Assembly (NCBI RefSeq): GCF_030247185.1
Contig: NC_080572.1
Coordinates: forward strand, 185,532,866-185,596,865
Source of the DNA: Malaya genurostris
Taxonomy: Eukaryota > Arthropoda > Insecta > Diptera > Culicidae
DNA length: 64,000 bases
Reading direction: 5' to 3'
Each line of letters opens with the position of its first letter. Position 1 is the first letter of the stretch. The translations under genes were made by a program, and so were the position numbers. Positions 11,097 to 21,885 of this stretch are shown piece after piece. A model generated the notes under the pieces. It searched no databases. It saw nothing but the letters and a program-made list of their open reading frames with translations, and was not told the DNA's origin.

Positions 11097-12826
11097 GGGA
11101 CAATCGATTAAACATTTCATGATATGTCGAAGTAAGTTCCACTTTAGAATTTACGGTAATTTACGGTACTTCCAGAGCCGGTATTCAGGAACCAGCATAA
11201 CCCAAACCGATTCATATGGCCATATGACGGATAAATTGCAATAGTTTTGAGTCCAACCTTCAAGCTTCTCGGGATTGTCATCTTCTATATCGGTTTGAAT
11301 TTTAACAATTCATTATCATGTAATTCGAGAACCGGAAGTAATAATTGGATAAAATTAATTAATTTTGTATATAAGTTTATTTTAATTTGAATTTTTGTTT
11401 CTGAAATTTGATTAGGCTTTTTTTGAGAAAACGATTGAGCTTTGAAAAACGATTTTATACTGGAACCGGAATTCTAAAATCGATATGGCCGAAGTAAGAT
11501 AAATTCACCTGAGTAGCTGTATAGATTACATTTGTTTCAAAATATTTGAAAATCAGTGAAGACATCTTTGAGAAATCATAGCACGAATTAAATATTTAGG
11601 TGCCTTCTGAATCGAAAACTGAATACCACTAAAACTGAAAAAAGTTAATTTTTTGTATCGACTATCCAAATCTGCTAACCCGATAAACCTGATTAATTTA
11701 TGTGGAATAGACATTTTTATACCAATCACCCAGTATCCCCGAAACCGGAAGTTGGATCTGAGTGAAGAGCAAGATGTTTTATAGAATCTTGAAACTTTTC
11801 ATTTGAATCTTAGATCGGTTCAGCCATCTACGAGAAAAATGAGTTACACAATTTTGATTTCGTTTCACATATCATCCTGTAGTTCCGAAACCAGAGGTCG
11901 GAACCAAACATAATTCAGGAACTTTGTTTGGGAGCATACGACTTTTCGTATGAATCTTAATTTGTAGAAAAGAAGTTTTCCGAGAAAATTGAGTGAAATT
12001 ATTTGTCACACACGCATTTGCTGATCTCGACGAACTGATTCGAATGGTATATGAATGTTATGTTCTTCCAGCATTTATTGCTGTAAGTAGTTTAAAACAA
12101 TATAATTTAAAAAAAAATCTGCCATCATCTGGTTTATATATGTCATATTCGAACGATTGTGTTGCCAAAAACGAGCCGTGCTAAAATCGGTCCGAGGCTA
12201 AATGTCACGAAAAAGGATGCTGTACACAGTCTTTTTGGTACTTAGAAACAATTGTATGTAACAGTATAAAAAATCGTTTTTTCCATTGCTCCCAAGCATT
12301 TCTTTTTCATACAGCGCTCAAAACTTCTACTGCTGGAATAGGAGGAAAAATCGTTTACACAAAAATTTCGATATCTCCGTTAAAAATGGACGGATTTTAA
12401 CAATCTATGACTTGTTGGATAGGTATTACCGTACGGAATCTAAGTCTGAAAACATATTCTGTTTTCAAGGTCAATTGTGACAGATACTATCAAAAAACTG
12501 AAAATTTTGACATAAAACTTCGAATAACTCAAAAAGTAAACATCCGATCTCAAAACCATTCAATAGCGTTTTGGGTGACGGGGAGACCTTTCATTTGCGA
12601 CTTGTTTGATCAAAATCGGTCCAGCCATCTCTGAGATCTCGACCTCTTAGTTGACAACACACATACAGACACACACACATACACACACACACACACAGAC
12701 ATTTGCTCAGTTCCTCGAGCTGAATCGATTGGTATATGTCATTCGGCCCTCCGGGCCTCGGAAAAATTTTCTAAATTTTGAGCGAATTCTATACCTATTT
12801 TTTATATATATAAAAAAAGGTAAAAC
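11097..12826 (+). mobile_element. Modular repeat, long subfamily, copy C (tandem with B)
   Basis: Direct repeat of copy B without B's first ~210 bp: 11104 onward aligns with 9549 onward, and both end in the same A/T palindrome and AAAAAAGGTAAAA. C carries about 115 extra bases near 12395-12510 (TGACTTGTTGGATAGG onward) absent from B. The lack of a head suggests either unequal exchange or 5'-truncated insertion into the end of B. Confidence 0.7.
12656..12700. repeat. CA microsatellite inside repeat copy C
   Basis: Nearly pure (CA)n at the family's fixed microsatellite position, longer and purer than in copy B. Confidence 0.85.
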
Positions 12827-14010
12827 ACACATTTAATTTTCTCAGTTTTCTTTCTTCAATAAACATATGTTTACCATCAGAAGCATATGTTCGCCATTAC
12901 CACCACCACCACCACCGCCGTCTTTTTATTTAGTCACAGTCAAAAATCAGTGATAATTGACCGTTGGGGCACATCAAGTAATCACTGCCTGCATGATGGA
13001 AAGGACGTTGATGAACTCGATTGTTTCAATCAATTTTAATTTAACTACATTAATATGTTAGATGTCCCGCACCGTCAGTTCTGAGATGTTCTTTAGGTTT
13101 TTTTCTTGCATCTCTCCATTTGAGGTCTGACACTTACTCGACAATAACACATTCAACGTTTTTCTAGTATTCGCGTAAAACGGTCATCTCCACCTACCAT
13201 CCTCAGTCCTTCTAACTTAGCATTTGTGGAGGAGGTAATTAGTGCACTTGCCACAGTTCGTCTATGGATGAGTAAGTGCAATTTCAGAATGGTTCAAAAG
13301 AATTCAGCAAATTAGTAGCAAGTATTCGGCAACGCAGTCAATTCCGAGAAGTGAGCGTGTCAAAATCCAACGAGCATGTTTTGTGTTTTAATGCGTTTCA
13401 ATTCGTTCATGAATGAAAACAAATTTTTTTGTGGCATCGAGACATCCTCGTATGTTTTGCTAAGTCGGTGTTTTTTGTGTGCCCTGCTTGTTTAGTTTGC
13501 GACATGTTCAAATACTTTCTAAGGCGGTGTTCTGGTCTGGTGTTGCGATGTACGTTTTCCTGTTCTTTTCCTAACACACTACTGAGCAACTCTTTCGAGT
13601 TGTCTCATAAAACATCTCTTCTGATTGACATCACAAACGCAACAAAAATGGAACACCAGTAGCAATCATAAGTTAATTTGATTTAATATCGTCACAGTAG
13701 TAGTGGTTGCTTCGACAAATATCGCTTGGCGTGCCGGACCGAAACAGTGCCAAAATAATTATCCCTACAGTTCATGATTGAATGGCGTTTCTGGGACGGC
13801 GTAGAATCGGCTGTCTGTTGATCCTGTGTCACGTGTAAATGAAATTACACTTCCTGTTGTTCATCACTTAACGACTGGCAGGTGATATGCGGTTTGATTG
13901 ATTACTCTAATTTATAGCTAACGTCAATAGAGTTTTGATGAATTTATGTATGAATACCAAATGTCCAATTAACGAGTAGTTTGTGCCATGCTCATTTTCA
14001 AATATAAAAA
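12827..14010. other. Unassigned sequence
   Basis: Contains a trinucleotide (ACC)n tract at 12899-12920. I see no domain-bearing ORF, RNA gene or transposon end in the remainder. Confidence 0.4.
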
Positions 14011-14305
14011 CCTGTGTTTTATTCCACCTAGTGGTGTAATGATTTCTTTTTGTTATCAATCATACCATCATATATATTACTATGGCATTCTTCAACATAA
14101 TTTTCTTCGATTCTTGAAAAAAAAATAACCCGAATCGGTTTGTTTGGCCTTCTACTAATAATGACTACCGATTGAAGTAGTGTTGAGGCCGATTTAGGAT
14201 TTTTTTTACGTTTTTGTTTCGCCCCTTTAGTGAAGGTAGAGAATTTTTAAAACCATTCATTTGTAAAAATCGGTTACGCCATCTCTGAGAAAAGTTAGTA
14301 CAGTC
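14011..14305 (+). repeat. Modular repeat, short subfamily, 5' part
   Basis: Begins with the short-subfamily head (ATTCCACCTAGTGGTGTAAT) and runs parallel to the copy at 50325-50870, sharing ACCGATTGARGTRGT and the GAGGCYGATTTAG block. It stops after one AATCGGTTACGCCATCTCTG module. Confidence 0.7.
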
Positions 14306-15184
14306 TGTTACATAAGAAAGTGGTCACTGCTGTGAGCAAGGAAGGCTTTTATCGTATCAAAGAACGCTCACTAGCAACTCTTCACACGATTGAATTCGTG
14401 CCATCAAAGAGAGACGGATACCATCGCAGCAACAAAAAACCGGCATGGTTCATTTAACATACAATAGACACCAGTGCGAGAACGAATTTCTCTCGATGAC
14501 CTGTCCGAGAATCAAAGGCTAGCTCGCTGCTTTAAGGATTCTCTCTGAAGCAACAAACGGTCGGTTATTCTCGTTTCGCGATCCGATTCTGTATGGGCAG
14601 TGGATAATTGCGATAGAATCATTTTACTATTGCCGCTTATTCTAACTATGTGCATATAACCTTTGTATAAGTTGTGTCTATGAAAATGTCTGTGAATGCT
14701 CCACACAAGGGTTTTGAAATATTGCAACCTAGTATGAGAGTCATCAAATCGAATCATCGATTCGATTTTATGCGATAATTGTCAACTTGCGATTCTCTCT
14801 TGATAAATTCCACGCAGCACCAATCATTATCAGACTGTAATTTTTTAAGGGCCGTGAATTACTCAGAGTATGAAGTAGAACGAAGAAATGTAGAAAAATT
14901 CTCTCGCGGTTCATGCATTGAGAGACTCGAGTTTTTGTAGCATCTTCTACCGAATTAAAAATGTTGTATACAATATAGATAAAAATCGAGCAGCTGCTGT
15001 CAAATTTTCGGCAATCACCAACACTGGTTGTGAGAAAATGAAAAGACTCAACACGAAAATACTTTTGAATATTGTTTTACTAGATCACAAACTTACATGC
15101 ACATACATTGATAGCAAGTTCAATCCTATTCAGCGTTAATAATGGCTTGACACCTTCGAGGCTTACTTTGAGCGAGCTGTTTCA
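14306..15184. other. Unassigned sequence
   Basis: Short ORFs on both strands without recognisable domains. No repeat ends seen. Confidence 0.4.
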
Positions 15185-15300
15185 AATTGTGTGATCGGTT
15201 CTTTCCAAGCTTCATCTACATTCGAGCCCAAACATTTTCAATTGGATTGGCATCGGGCGACTGAAAGGGTCAATCCAAGGTGGGACCTTTCGGGTGCGAG
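15185..15300 (-). pseudogene. Tc1-type transposase C-terminal relic
   Basis: Minus-strand translation gives FQSPDANPIENVWARM, the block around the third catalytic residue (E in PIENVW) of a Tc1-family DDE transposase. It is preceded by an in-frame stop and followed by another, so it is dead. The upstream DNA (15285-15365) matches 23639-23722, which lies next to a mariner relic. Confidence 0.6.
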
Positions 15301-15460
15301 CACAAAAAAAACTGCGTATGCGGTACTCATTTCGAGAAAATGCTGAAATCGAATTGTAACCAATAGTCAGCTGATTTATTCTCGCATTGAAGGACACTAC
15401 TGCCCTCTATGTTAAAAAAAATCCCACCATTCCACTTTACCGATCGCGAGTACTCGTGAC

Positions 15461-16106
15461 CAGAGATGTCCATCTCCTCTGTGTGACGAAGAGCAAGAAA
15501 AATTTCTCCCCTCGCACTGACAACTTCAACGAGAGCTCTTCTCTTTCACATTTATACACCACTGTTGTATAAAGTGTGCACGCATCATGAGTGCGTTTGT
15601 TTATTTCCTTTTACCTCCTCCACTGAATCGCACCAAAGTGCTAGAGCATTAGCTAATGAAATCTCTGAGGTGGATGCAGATACTTTCACAGAGGTGTACA
15701 TGCCGGTGAGCACTCTGGTGTGTGGTTTGCGTAGAAGAAGCGTGTGCACGCAAAATCAGCAAAATAAAACAATTTATCGCTAAATTATCGGTTCTCATTG
15801 CAAATTTTTTATAGCAAGGCCAGATCTACTCTCTATCAATTGAAGTTCACAGAAGTGTTCGCTCACCATCACGCGCCAGTGATCACTTGGGTGTATTTAG
15901 GCGAGAGCACGTGAGAGCGATTCGTGCGAAGAGAATGTTATTCTCTCGCACCAGCTTCTTTCAACACAAGCACGCACTCAAAGTCTGTCTGTCTGGACAC
16001 TGAGAAGAAGTGCGCTTTCCTCTTTGTGTGGAGAGAGCAAATGTATCCGCAGTGTATAATTGAAACCTACGCCCTGGTGTATCACTCTAGTGAAATGCCA
16101 TCTCTG
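15461..16106. mobile_element. hAT-like MITE, copy 1
   Basis: A 646-bp non-autonomous element with ends CAGAGATGTCC and GGCATCTCTG (a hAT-type CAGRGATG terminus), flanked by an 8-bp direct repeat with one mismatch (CTCGTGAC at 15453-15460, ATCGTGAC at 16107-16114). The 8-bp target duplication is the hAT hallmark. Virtually the same sequence occurs at 37850-38495. Open frames inside are not maintained between the copies. Confidence 0.8.
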
Positions 16107-16320
16107 ATCGTGACCACGCTCTTTTGTAACTGTACCTATATTTTCATTATTTTTCACATAACTCTGGCACCGGAAAATAGTGAGTGCATAGTTTATCCAT
16201 TTTCTTTGCATATCACCCTGCATCTCCGCAACCGGAAGTTGGATCGGGATGAAAGTCCTCGGTTAAAAAGTCGGTATTGACAGTGATTGCACATAATCTT
16301 TCTATATGAGAAAGACATAA
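16107..16320 (+). repeat. Modular repeat, 3' part
   Basis: Holds a CAACCGGAAGTTGGATC module and the short-subfamily tail CAGTGATTGCACATAATCTT with CTATATGAGAAAGAC. The hAT-like MITE to the left may have inserted into it. Confidence 0.6.
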
Positions 16321-16760
16321 ACAGATTCGTTGGGATTATAATCATTCATCATCTACTGAACCATTTAGCCATTGTTTGGTTGGTTAGAAAATAAGGGAGT
16401 CGAAGTCACAACCAAAGTTCTCGTAACGTGAGCAAAAACACGCTGAAAATCGGCATTCTCACTCTCCCTATTGTGTACATTTCGATTGGGTACCCGGATG
16501 ATCCCTTAAAACTCTTTATTTGGAATATGTTTACGTTTTGTTCTTGACTTATCAGTGCATAGCAGTTCAAATCAGAATTTCACTATACAAACAATACACA
16601 GTGGCATAACATGAATAAAAAACGCGACGTATTTTTTTTCAAGACATGATTAGGTTTTTTTTCACGAACATCTCACAGAAATGAACAAAATTTGCTAATT
16701 TTGATAGCTATCAGTGATTTGTTTATGTGTTTTTTTTCTAATTTATATACGTTGTTTTCA
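16321..16760. other. No recognised feature
   Basis: AT-rich sequence with long T runs. No ORF or repeat terminus that I can support. Confidence 0.4.
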
Positions 16761-17600
16761 CATTTTATCACAAAACTCTGGCACCGGAAGTCAGATCCAG
16801 ACAAAATGCAGAAATTTTGTATGGGACCATAAGAACTGGCAGGTGATATGCCATCTCTGAAAATGAAGTATGTAATTTGAAATTGGAATTGGAATCCACA
16901 ACAAATTTAGGAATTCCGTATGAAACTGTAAGGCTCTTCCTTTGAACCTATAATTTTGTGAAAATCGAGCCATCTTCAAGAAAAGTGAGTGAGATCCTTT
17001 TTGAAATTTCTGATGAATAATTCTGAAACCGGACTCAGATCACCGGAATAGTTAAAGCAGCATAAAACATGTAGTAGGATTATCATTACTATTATGATTA
17101 TTATTGATATCACAACACCACCGGCACGGTATTACTGCACTACCGGCTGTCTATTTATCAACATTTTTATCAACCGCAGCACCGTCTTTTACCAATATCA
17201 CACACCAGTAACGGACATCCATAACCGTTTCGTTTTCTTTTTAGCGTGTACGAATTAGAACAAAGCACGCATCGTTCGTGTTGTGTTTTCTTCTTCCACG
17301 TTGCACGTACCAGTCCGTTCCGGTGTTGTATTGTGATTCTATATGGCGGTTTGAAAGCTTTGACACTCATCGCCCTCAGAACCGGGAGTCGGATCCGCAT
17401 GAAATTTCACAATAGCTTTTGAGACATTGTGAGCTTTAATTTAAACTAAGATTTGTCAAAATCGATTCAAGCATCGCTGAGAAATGGAAATGAGTTCTAT
17501 TTTTGGAGTTTATCTTCACTATTTTCGGTGTTTCCGGAACAGGAAAAGGGGAGACCAGTAGTGCTGAATTGGTTTTATATTATTTGGCAGTTCATTCGTG
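16761..17600 (+). repeat. Modular repeat fragments, shared with 43660-44150
   Basis: Modules with CACCGGAAGTCAGATCC (16783) and CGGGAGTCGGATCC (17384). The 17099-17580 part aligns with 43660-44150 over its length (CGGTATTACTGCACTACCG, TAGCGTGTACGAA, AAGCACGCATCGTTCGT, TTCTATATGGCGGTTTG in the same order). The short ORF on the opposite strand is not coding. Confidence 0.65.
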
Positions 17601-17755
17601 TCATCATTGTGCAAAACTTAATACAGTTGACCAAACGGCATTTTTTGTGTAAACTGGTCTGGAAAATTGATTCAACGTATTTAGAAGAACAAACCGTACA
17701 AATCGCTATTATGCTCGTTTTATTCCAAGTTACCTTTTGGTGCTGAATTGTATGC

Positions 17756-18790
17756 TAATTTTACTATATAACATAAAACCGAACTACCTTCAGAAGACTA
17801 AATCAAGTTTTTTGCTGGAAAAAACTTTAACCGTACAAGATTTTTACCGATTTACTTCAAGTTTTCTCTAGTAATAAAATTCAGTTGGACTTTGATGTGT
17901 AATACTGCAGAAGATCAAATATGACCTATCAATATGAGTTCATATTACGAAGAAAACACCAGGAGGCTAATTGCAATAATGAGCAATCTTGTATTAACTA
18001 AGCAGCATTTGCGGGCATTTTTTAGTTTTCATTTTTAATTGGAAGAAAAGTGCAGCTGAAGTGCATCAAATGCTTGTGGGTGTTTATGGTGATGATGCTC
18101 CAACTGATAAATCATGTAGGGAATGGTTTCGACGTTTTAAAGAATATAGATTTCAGCGTTGAAGACAGGCCTCTTACTGAACAACTAAAAAAATTGAAGA
18201 CAAACAGTTATAGGCATTATTCGATGAAGATCCGAGTCAAACTCAAGAGGAGTTTCAATGATCGCAATGATCGTGTTATGCAATTTTACCCCATTTTATT
18301 CTTCAACTGCGTTTTAAGATGAATCTTGATCTATTATCTTGAAGCAGATTAAATCAACCTATAAAAATTAGTCCATATTACGTGGAAAACTTCAACGATC
18401 CGAGTACATGCGGTAGTAATTGCTGCACACTACCGATGAATCCGTTTTATCTCAATTCTTTTCATTATCCATATTTTTTACTTAAGCTTTCTTCCGCATT
18501 CAGAAACAAGGAAGATTGCAATTGATCAAAACTGATTTATGCGACGTAAAAAAAAAGTGTAAAAATTGATTGCAGTTGTTGTTCAAGTCAAAGTCGTATC
18601 TTAAACTTTTGAAAAGAATCGGGGTAAAACAGTATAACATGATTGGTGCGTGTTTTGAATTCATTTGTTATCGACTGTTCAAGGTTTTTTATGTTATATA
18701 AACCGATTTTGGTCAACTGCAATCAGTCTCCTTTCGGAATGCCGAAGAAAGTTTAACCTAAGATACGGATTAGCTACTAACAGTTACTCA
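17756..18790 (+). repeat. Composite repeat around a mariner relic
   Basis: Parts of this stretch match the reverse complement of 52250-52740: ACATAAAACCGAACTAC near 17769, TCCATATTACGTGGAAAAC near 18372, CTTTCTTCCGCATTC near 18487. The block CTTTCTTCCGCATTC also returns inverted at 18728-18756, so the element has internal inverted repeats. A mariner N-terminal relic sits inside at 18037-18270. Confidence 0.55.
18037..18270 (+). pseudogene. Mariner transposase N-terminal relic
   Basis: Translation in two frames gives NWKKSAAEVHQMLVGVYGD and CREWFRRFKE, then after a frameshift DFSVEDRPLTEQ, then DEDPSQTQEE. This is the order of the HTH region of Mos1-like mariner transposases (KKSAAEAH, WFRRFKxGDFDVEDRPRxGxP, DEDPxQTQEEL). 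Stops and at least two shifts kill it. The catalytic domain is absent. Confidence 0.7.
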
Positions 18791-21039
18791 TTTAAATCTG
18801 AAATAATTTTCTTGTGCTCGCATAGTCCTAGGTCAAAATAACATCGACCACGAATTAATGGACAAAAACATGATCAGTTAACCAATCGATTCTGAACCGT
18901 TGCTAAATAATAATAAGACTGTGTCTTTTTCAAAACAAGAGATAGATTTGCCGAAGGTCTTCGATTTCTCTGACATTTCCAAAAACTTTGGATTTTTGCT
19001 TGAGTACTTTTGCAAGTTTGCGTGCAATTGGCAGGTTTCTTGGAACAAGGATCAGAAGGTGTAGTGCCATAAAATTCATAAGGTTAACAAAATGAAAAGA
19101 TTTCTCTTCGTTACATGTAACGAAATGCGTTGATTGTAGACAGACTTTTCCAATTAATATTAATTCCTACTTTGAACATTTTCAAATGGTGATGGAAGTC
19201 ATTCTTTTTCCAATCCAACCTACCAGTCCAGAGCGGTGTGGTCCTTTGCTTTGTCAAGCACACGTCTTCATACGACTCGATCTATAACCGTTTGGTTCTG
19301 TTGTCGATTTTCTGGTTCGTTCAATGCTTATAATTTTATAATCAACAGAGACAATTTCAAAAGTGTTGATTACATTCCGACATATTATTTAAAGATATTT
19401 CTCCGTCGAACCTACCGGTATAGCCCTCCTACAGCCAGCATCACTGAAGCAGTTATATACCATCTAACTATTCTAACGAACTTTGCCTCTATATGGCCTG
19501 GTTATAATTGAACCCACAAGCAATTAAAATGGCCATATTGGAGAGGTGTTCTAAAACTGCACATCATGCATCGTTGCACAGGCTGGGGGCATTCCCATAA
19601 AACTACGTACGGCACAGTAAACGGAAGGGTACGTACCATCCGTAGGTTCAGAGCCTTTTGTTTCATTATTCATCTGCTGCTGCTTTCTGACGTTATCTTC
19701 ATCATCGTCATCACATTCCGGCGGCGTCATAGCACGGTACACGTGATGCACAAGCTCTGACATCCTGAAGCTCTGGTTGTGTGTGTCGTTTCACTCGTCT
19801 GCCATTAGCAGCAGGGATTTATAAGTCCCTGGAAATCAATTCTTAAAGGGTACCGCCTTATTGTACGGAATATACACATAGACTTAGAGTTTGCTTGTTG
19901 CAAGGATTCAGAAAGGAAAAGACCATTCGTTTCTGGTGTGATAGTGTACTATTCTGCCGTGATGTGTTACCATATTCAGACCTAACGTTGAAATACAAGT
20001 GACAGAGAATCGAGTTAACTTCAATTGAAAATATAAGTGCAGAGTTTTCAATCGTTATCTGAGTGGATGCAGAAAGCAATTGTTTTCCAAACCTGATCTG
20101 ACTTTACCGCCTAGACTAGATCACTTGAGAAGATAGTAATCGTTTATTTGCGTCATGTAGTTCAAATCAGTGATGTCAATTAAAAAGTATACATAGTCTA
20201 GACAATCAATCCCGCCAGTCTCGCCCGTCTTTGCTCACCAGTAAAAATTATTCGGAGTGCTTAACCGCTATCGCATGACACCTGCGTCACGTGACACACT
20301 GATCACGTCATGCGGTCATCAATTACATAAATAATCGCCGCAAAAATCACATGCTTCGAATCAGTCCATACGTCACGTACACGGTAGAAACTTCATTCAT
20401 ACACGTAGTGCGGTTAGGTTCTAACGGTTTTAATCCTTACGAAATGTACCACTGACCCTTTGTGTATTGTTTGGAAATACATAACGGCAAACACGCCAGG
20501 TGCGTAGCGTTGTCGTAGTAGTTGCTGTCGTTGGTTCTATGGCTCGTGACAAAAATTTACATTACGAAGCGTGACTAGGCTCAGCGAAAATGCTTATCGT
20601 ACTGTAGATTTTTTTTAAAGAATGTTACTAAATTATTATTATTACTATGTTACTTTATTTAGCCTCGGTTTTGACCATTTGTTGCCGAATGTATACACAC
20701 AGACTTACGATGAGACACAACAGTAGAGGGAAATACTTTACCATGAATATTACTGTTCGTTGACTGTTTAGAACTGCAAAATATGCACTCGACGTTTTTC
20801 CGCATTATAATCAACAAGCAGATTGTATCGTACACGGAAAGAAAAAATGAAATATGCCGTGTACATTTCAATCAATAGTAACATGGAATAGACATGGGTT
20901 GAATCTAAATTTTGATTGAAAACCTTCATCGATGCAAAACTAAATTAAATTGCATTGAATTTTCAATGAATATAACTGTATCTTTCAACTAACGCTTTGC
21001 GATTGAAATATATTGAAACCTACAGAATTTGTTGATTTG
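18791..21039. other. Unassigned sequence
   Basis: About 2.2 kb with no transposon end that I recognise; possibly single-copy intron. A minus-strand frame at 19551-19763 (70 codons, with an acidic ECDDDDEDNVRKQQQ stretch) is noted but unrecognised. A cluster of CACGTG/CGTCA-type motifs lies at 20284-20375. Confidence 0.4.
20284..20375. promoter_or_regulatory. E-box/CRE-like motif cluster
   Basis: Within about 90 bp there are GTCACGTGAC (a palindromic CACGTG E-box), ATCACGTCAT and TACGTCACGTAC. The first sits in CGTCACGTGACAC. Such sites can bind bHLH and bZIP factors, but nothing ties this one to a gene; it could be chance. Confidence 0.2.
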
Positions 21040-21885
21040 TTTATTTGGAACAGGGAAAAGCCCGGCGGAGTTAGTTTATGTCAAACTTGTTCTCCAACAG
21101 GCATAAAACCTCCTCATGTTTTGCATCAACAGATTACAATCATTCAAATGATACATTTCACTCAAACAAAGTATTTCTAATCTAACTAAAACTAATTAGA
21201 TAGTAACCCTAGGAACGATTTCTTGACAACGTTTCGTGATAGATTAAAGTCGAATAAATTGGAACAGTGGTTGATTAGTTCTAGGATAGAGGATCCTAAG
21301 AAAAGAATAGTGTTTAAGATTACGGCAATGAATATCTACTTGTAAAAACTGTAAGAGCTCGGAGCAGTAAATTCTTGATTGGAGGAGATCTGCCAAAAAG
21401 TAGCCTTGCTGACATCGCGACGGACAGATAACAACTCGAGTTCAATCAGTTTGCATCTGGCATAGTAACTTGGAAGGTTCAAAGGGTTTCTCCAAGGAAG
21501 CCGACGCAGAGGAAATCGAACAAATTTCCGTTGGATTGCTTCAATGCGTTGGATATCGTTTTGGTAGTATGGTGACCAGACAACCGAGGAGTATTCGAGA
21601 GTAGTAAAATTATTCAACTGCTCTTGTAGGAACTCTGCGTCAGCTGTGGATTTGATGACATGAAATAATTTGAAATCATCGGCGAACGATAGTTTCATGC
21701 ACTTGATCGAAAAATTCAGATCGTTGAGATAAAGTAAAAATATAAACGGTCCAAGGTGACTTCCTTGAGGAACTCCAGAGGTAACAGCAAATGGTAGGGT
21801 TGTACAGTCTCCTATTTTCACTATCATTTCGCGACCAGTAAGATATGAGTGAAGTCAATTCCGATATCAACAATTTTAGACTCGT
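21040..21885 (-). pseudogene. LINE reverse transcriptase 3' relic
   Basis: The minus-strand frame 21336-21827 contains TSGVPQGSHLGPFIFLLYLN and LSFADDFKLF, the reverse transcriptase core with the FADD catalytic pair. An internal deletion jumps from LQEQLNNF to LEYSSVVWSPYY and the C-terminal IEAIQRKFVRF...LPWRNPLNLP block typical of Jockey/CR1-like insect LINEs. Upstream, SYLTGREMIVKIGDC continues the frame to about 21855, preceded by stops. The endonuclease and N-terminal reverse transcriptase are missing. The stretch 21040-21335 is probably its 3' UTR. No target duplication found. Confidence 0.75.

Noticed and set aside
12651..12836. Plus-strand frame with Thr-His repeats
   Set aside because: It is translation of the CA microsatellite inside a modular repeat.
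15465..16280. Three overlapping frames of 61-118 codons as host genes
   Set aside because: They lie within the hAT-like MITE; frames are not kept in the copy at 37850-38495.
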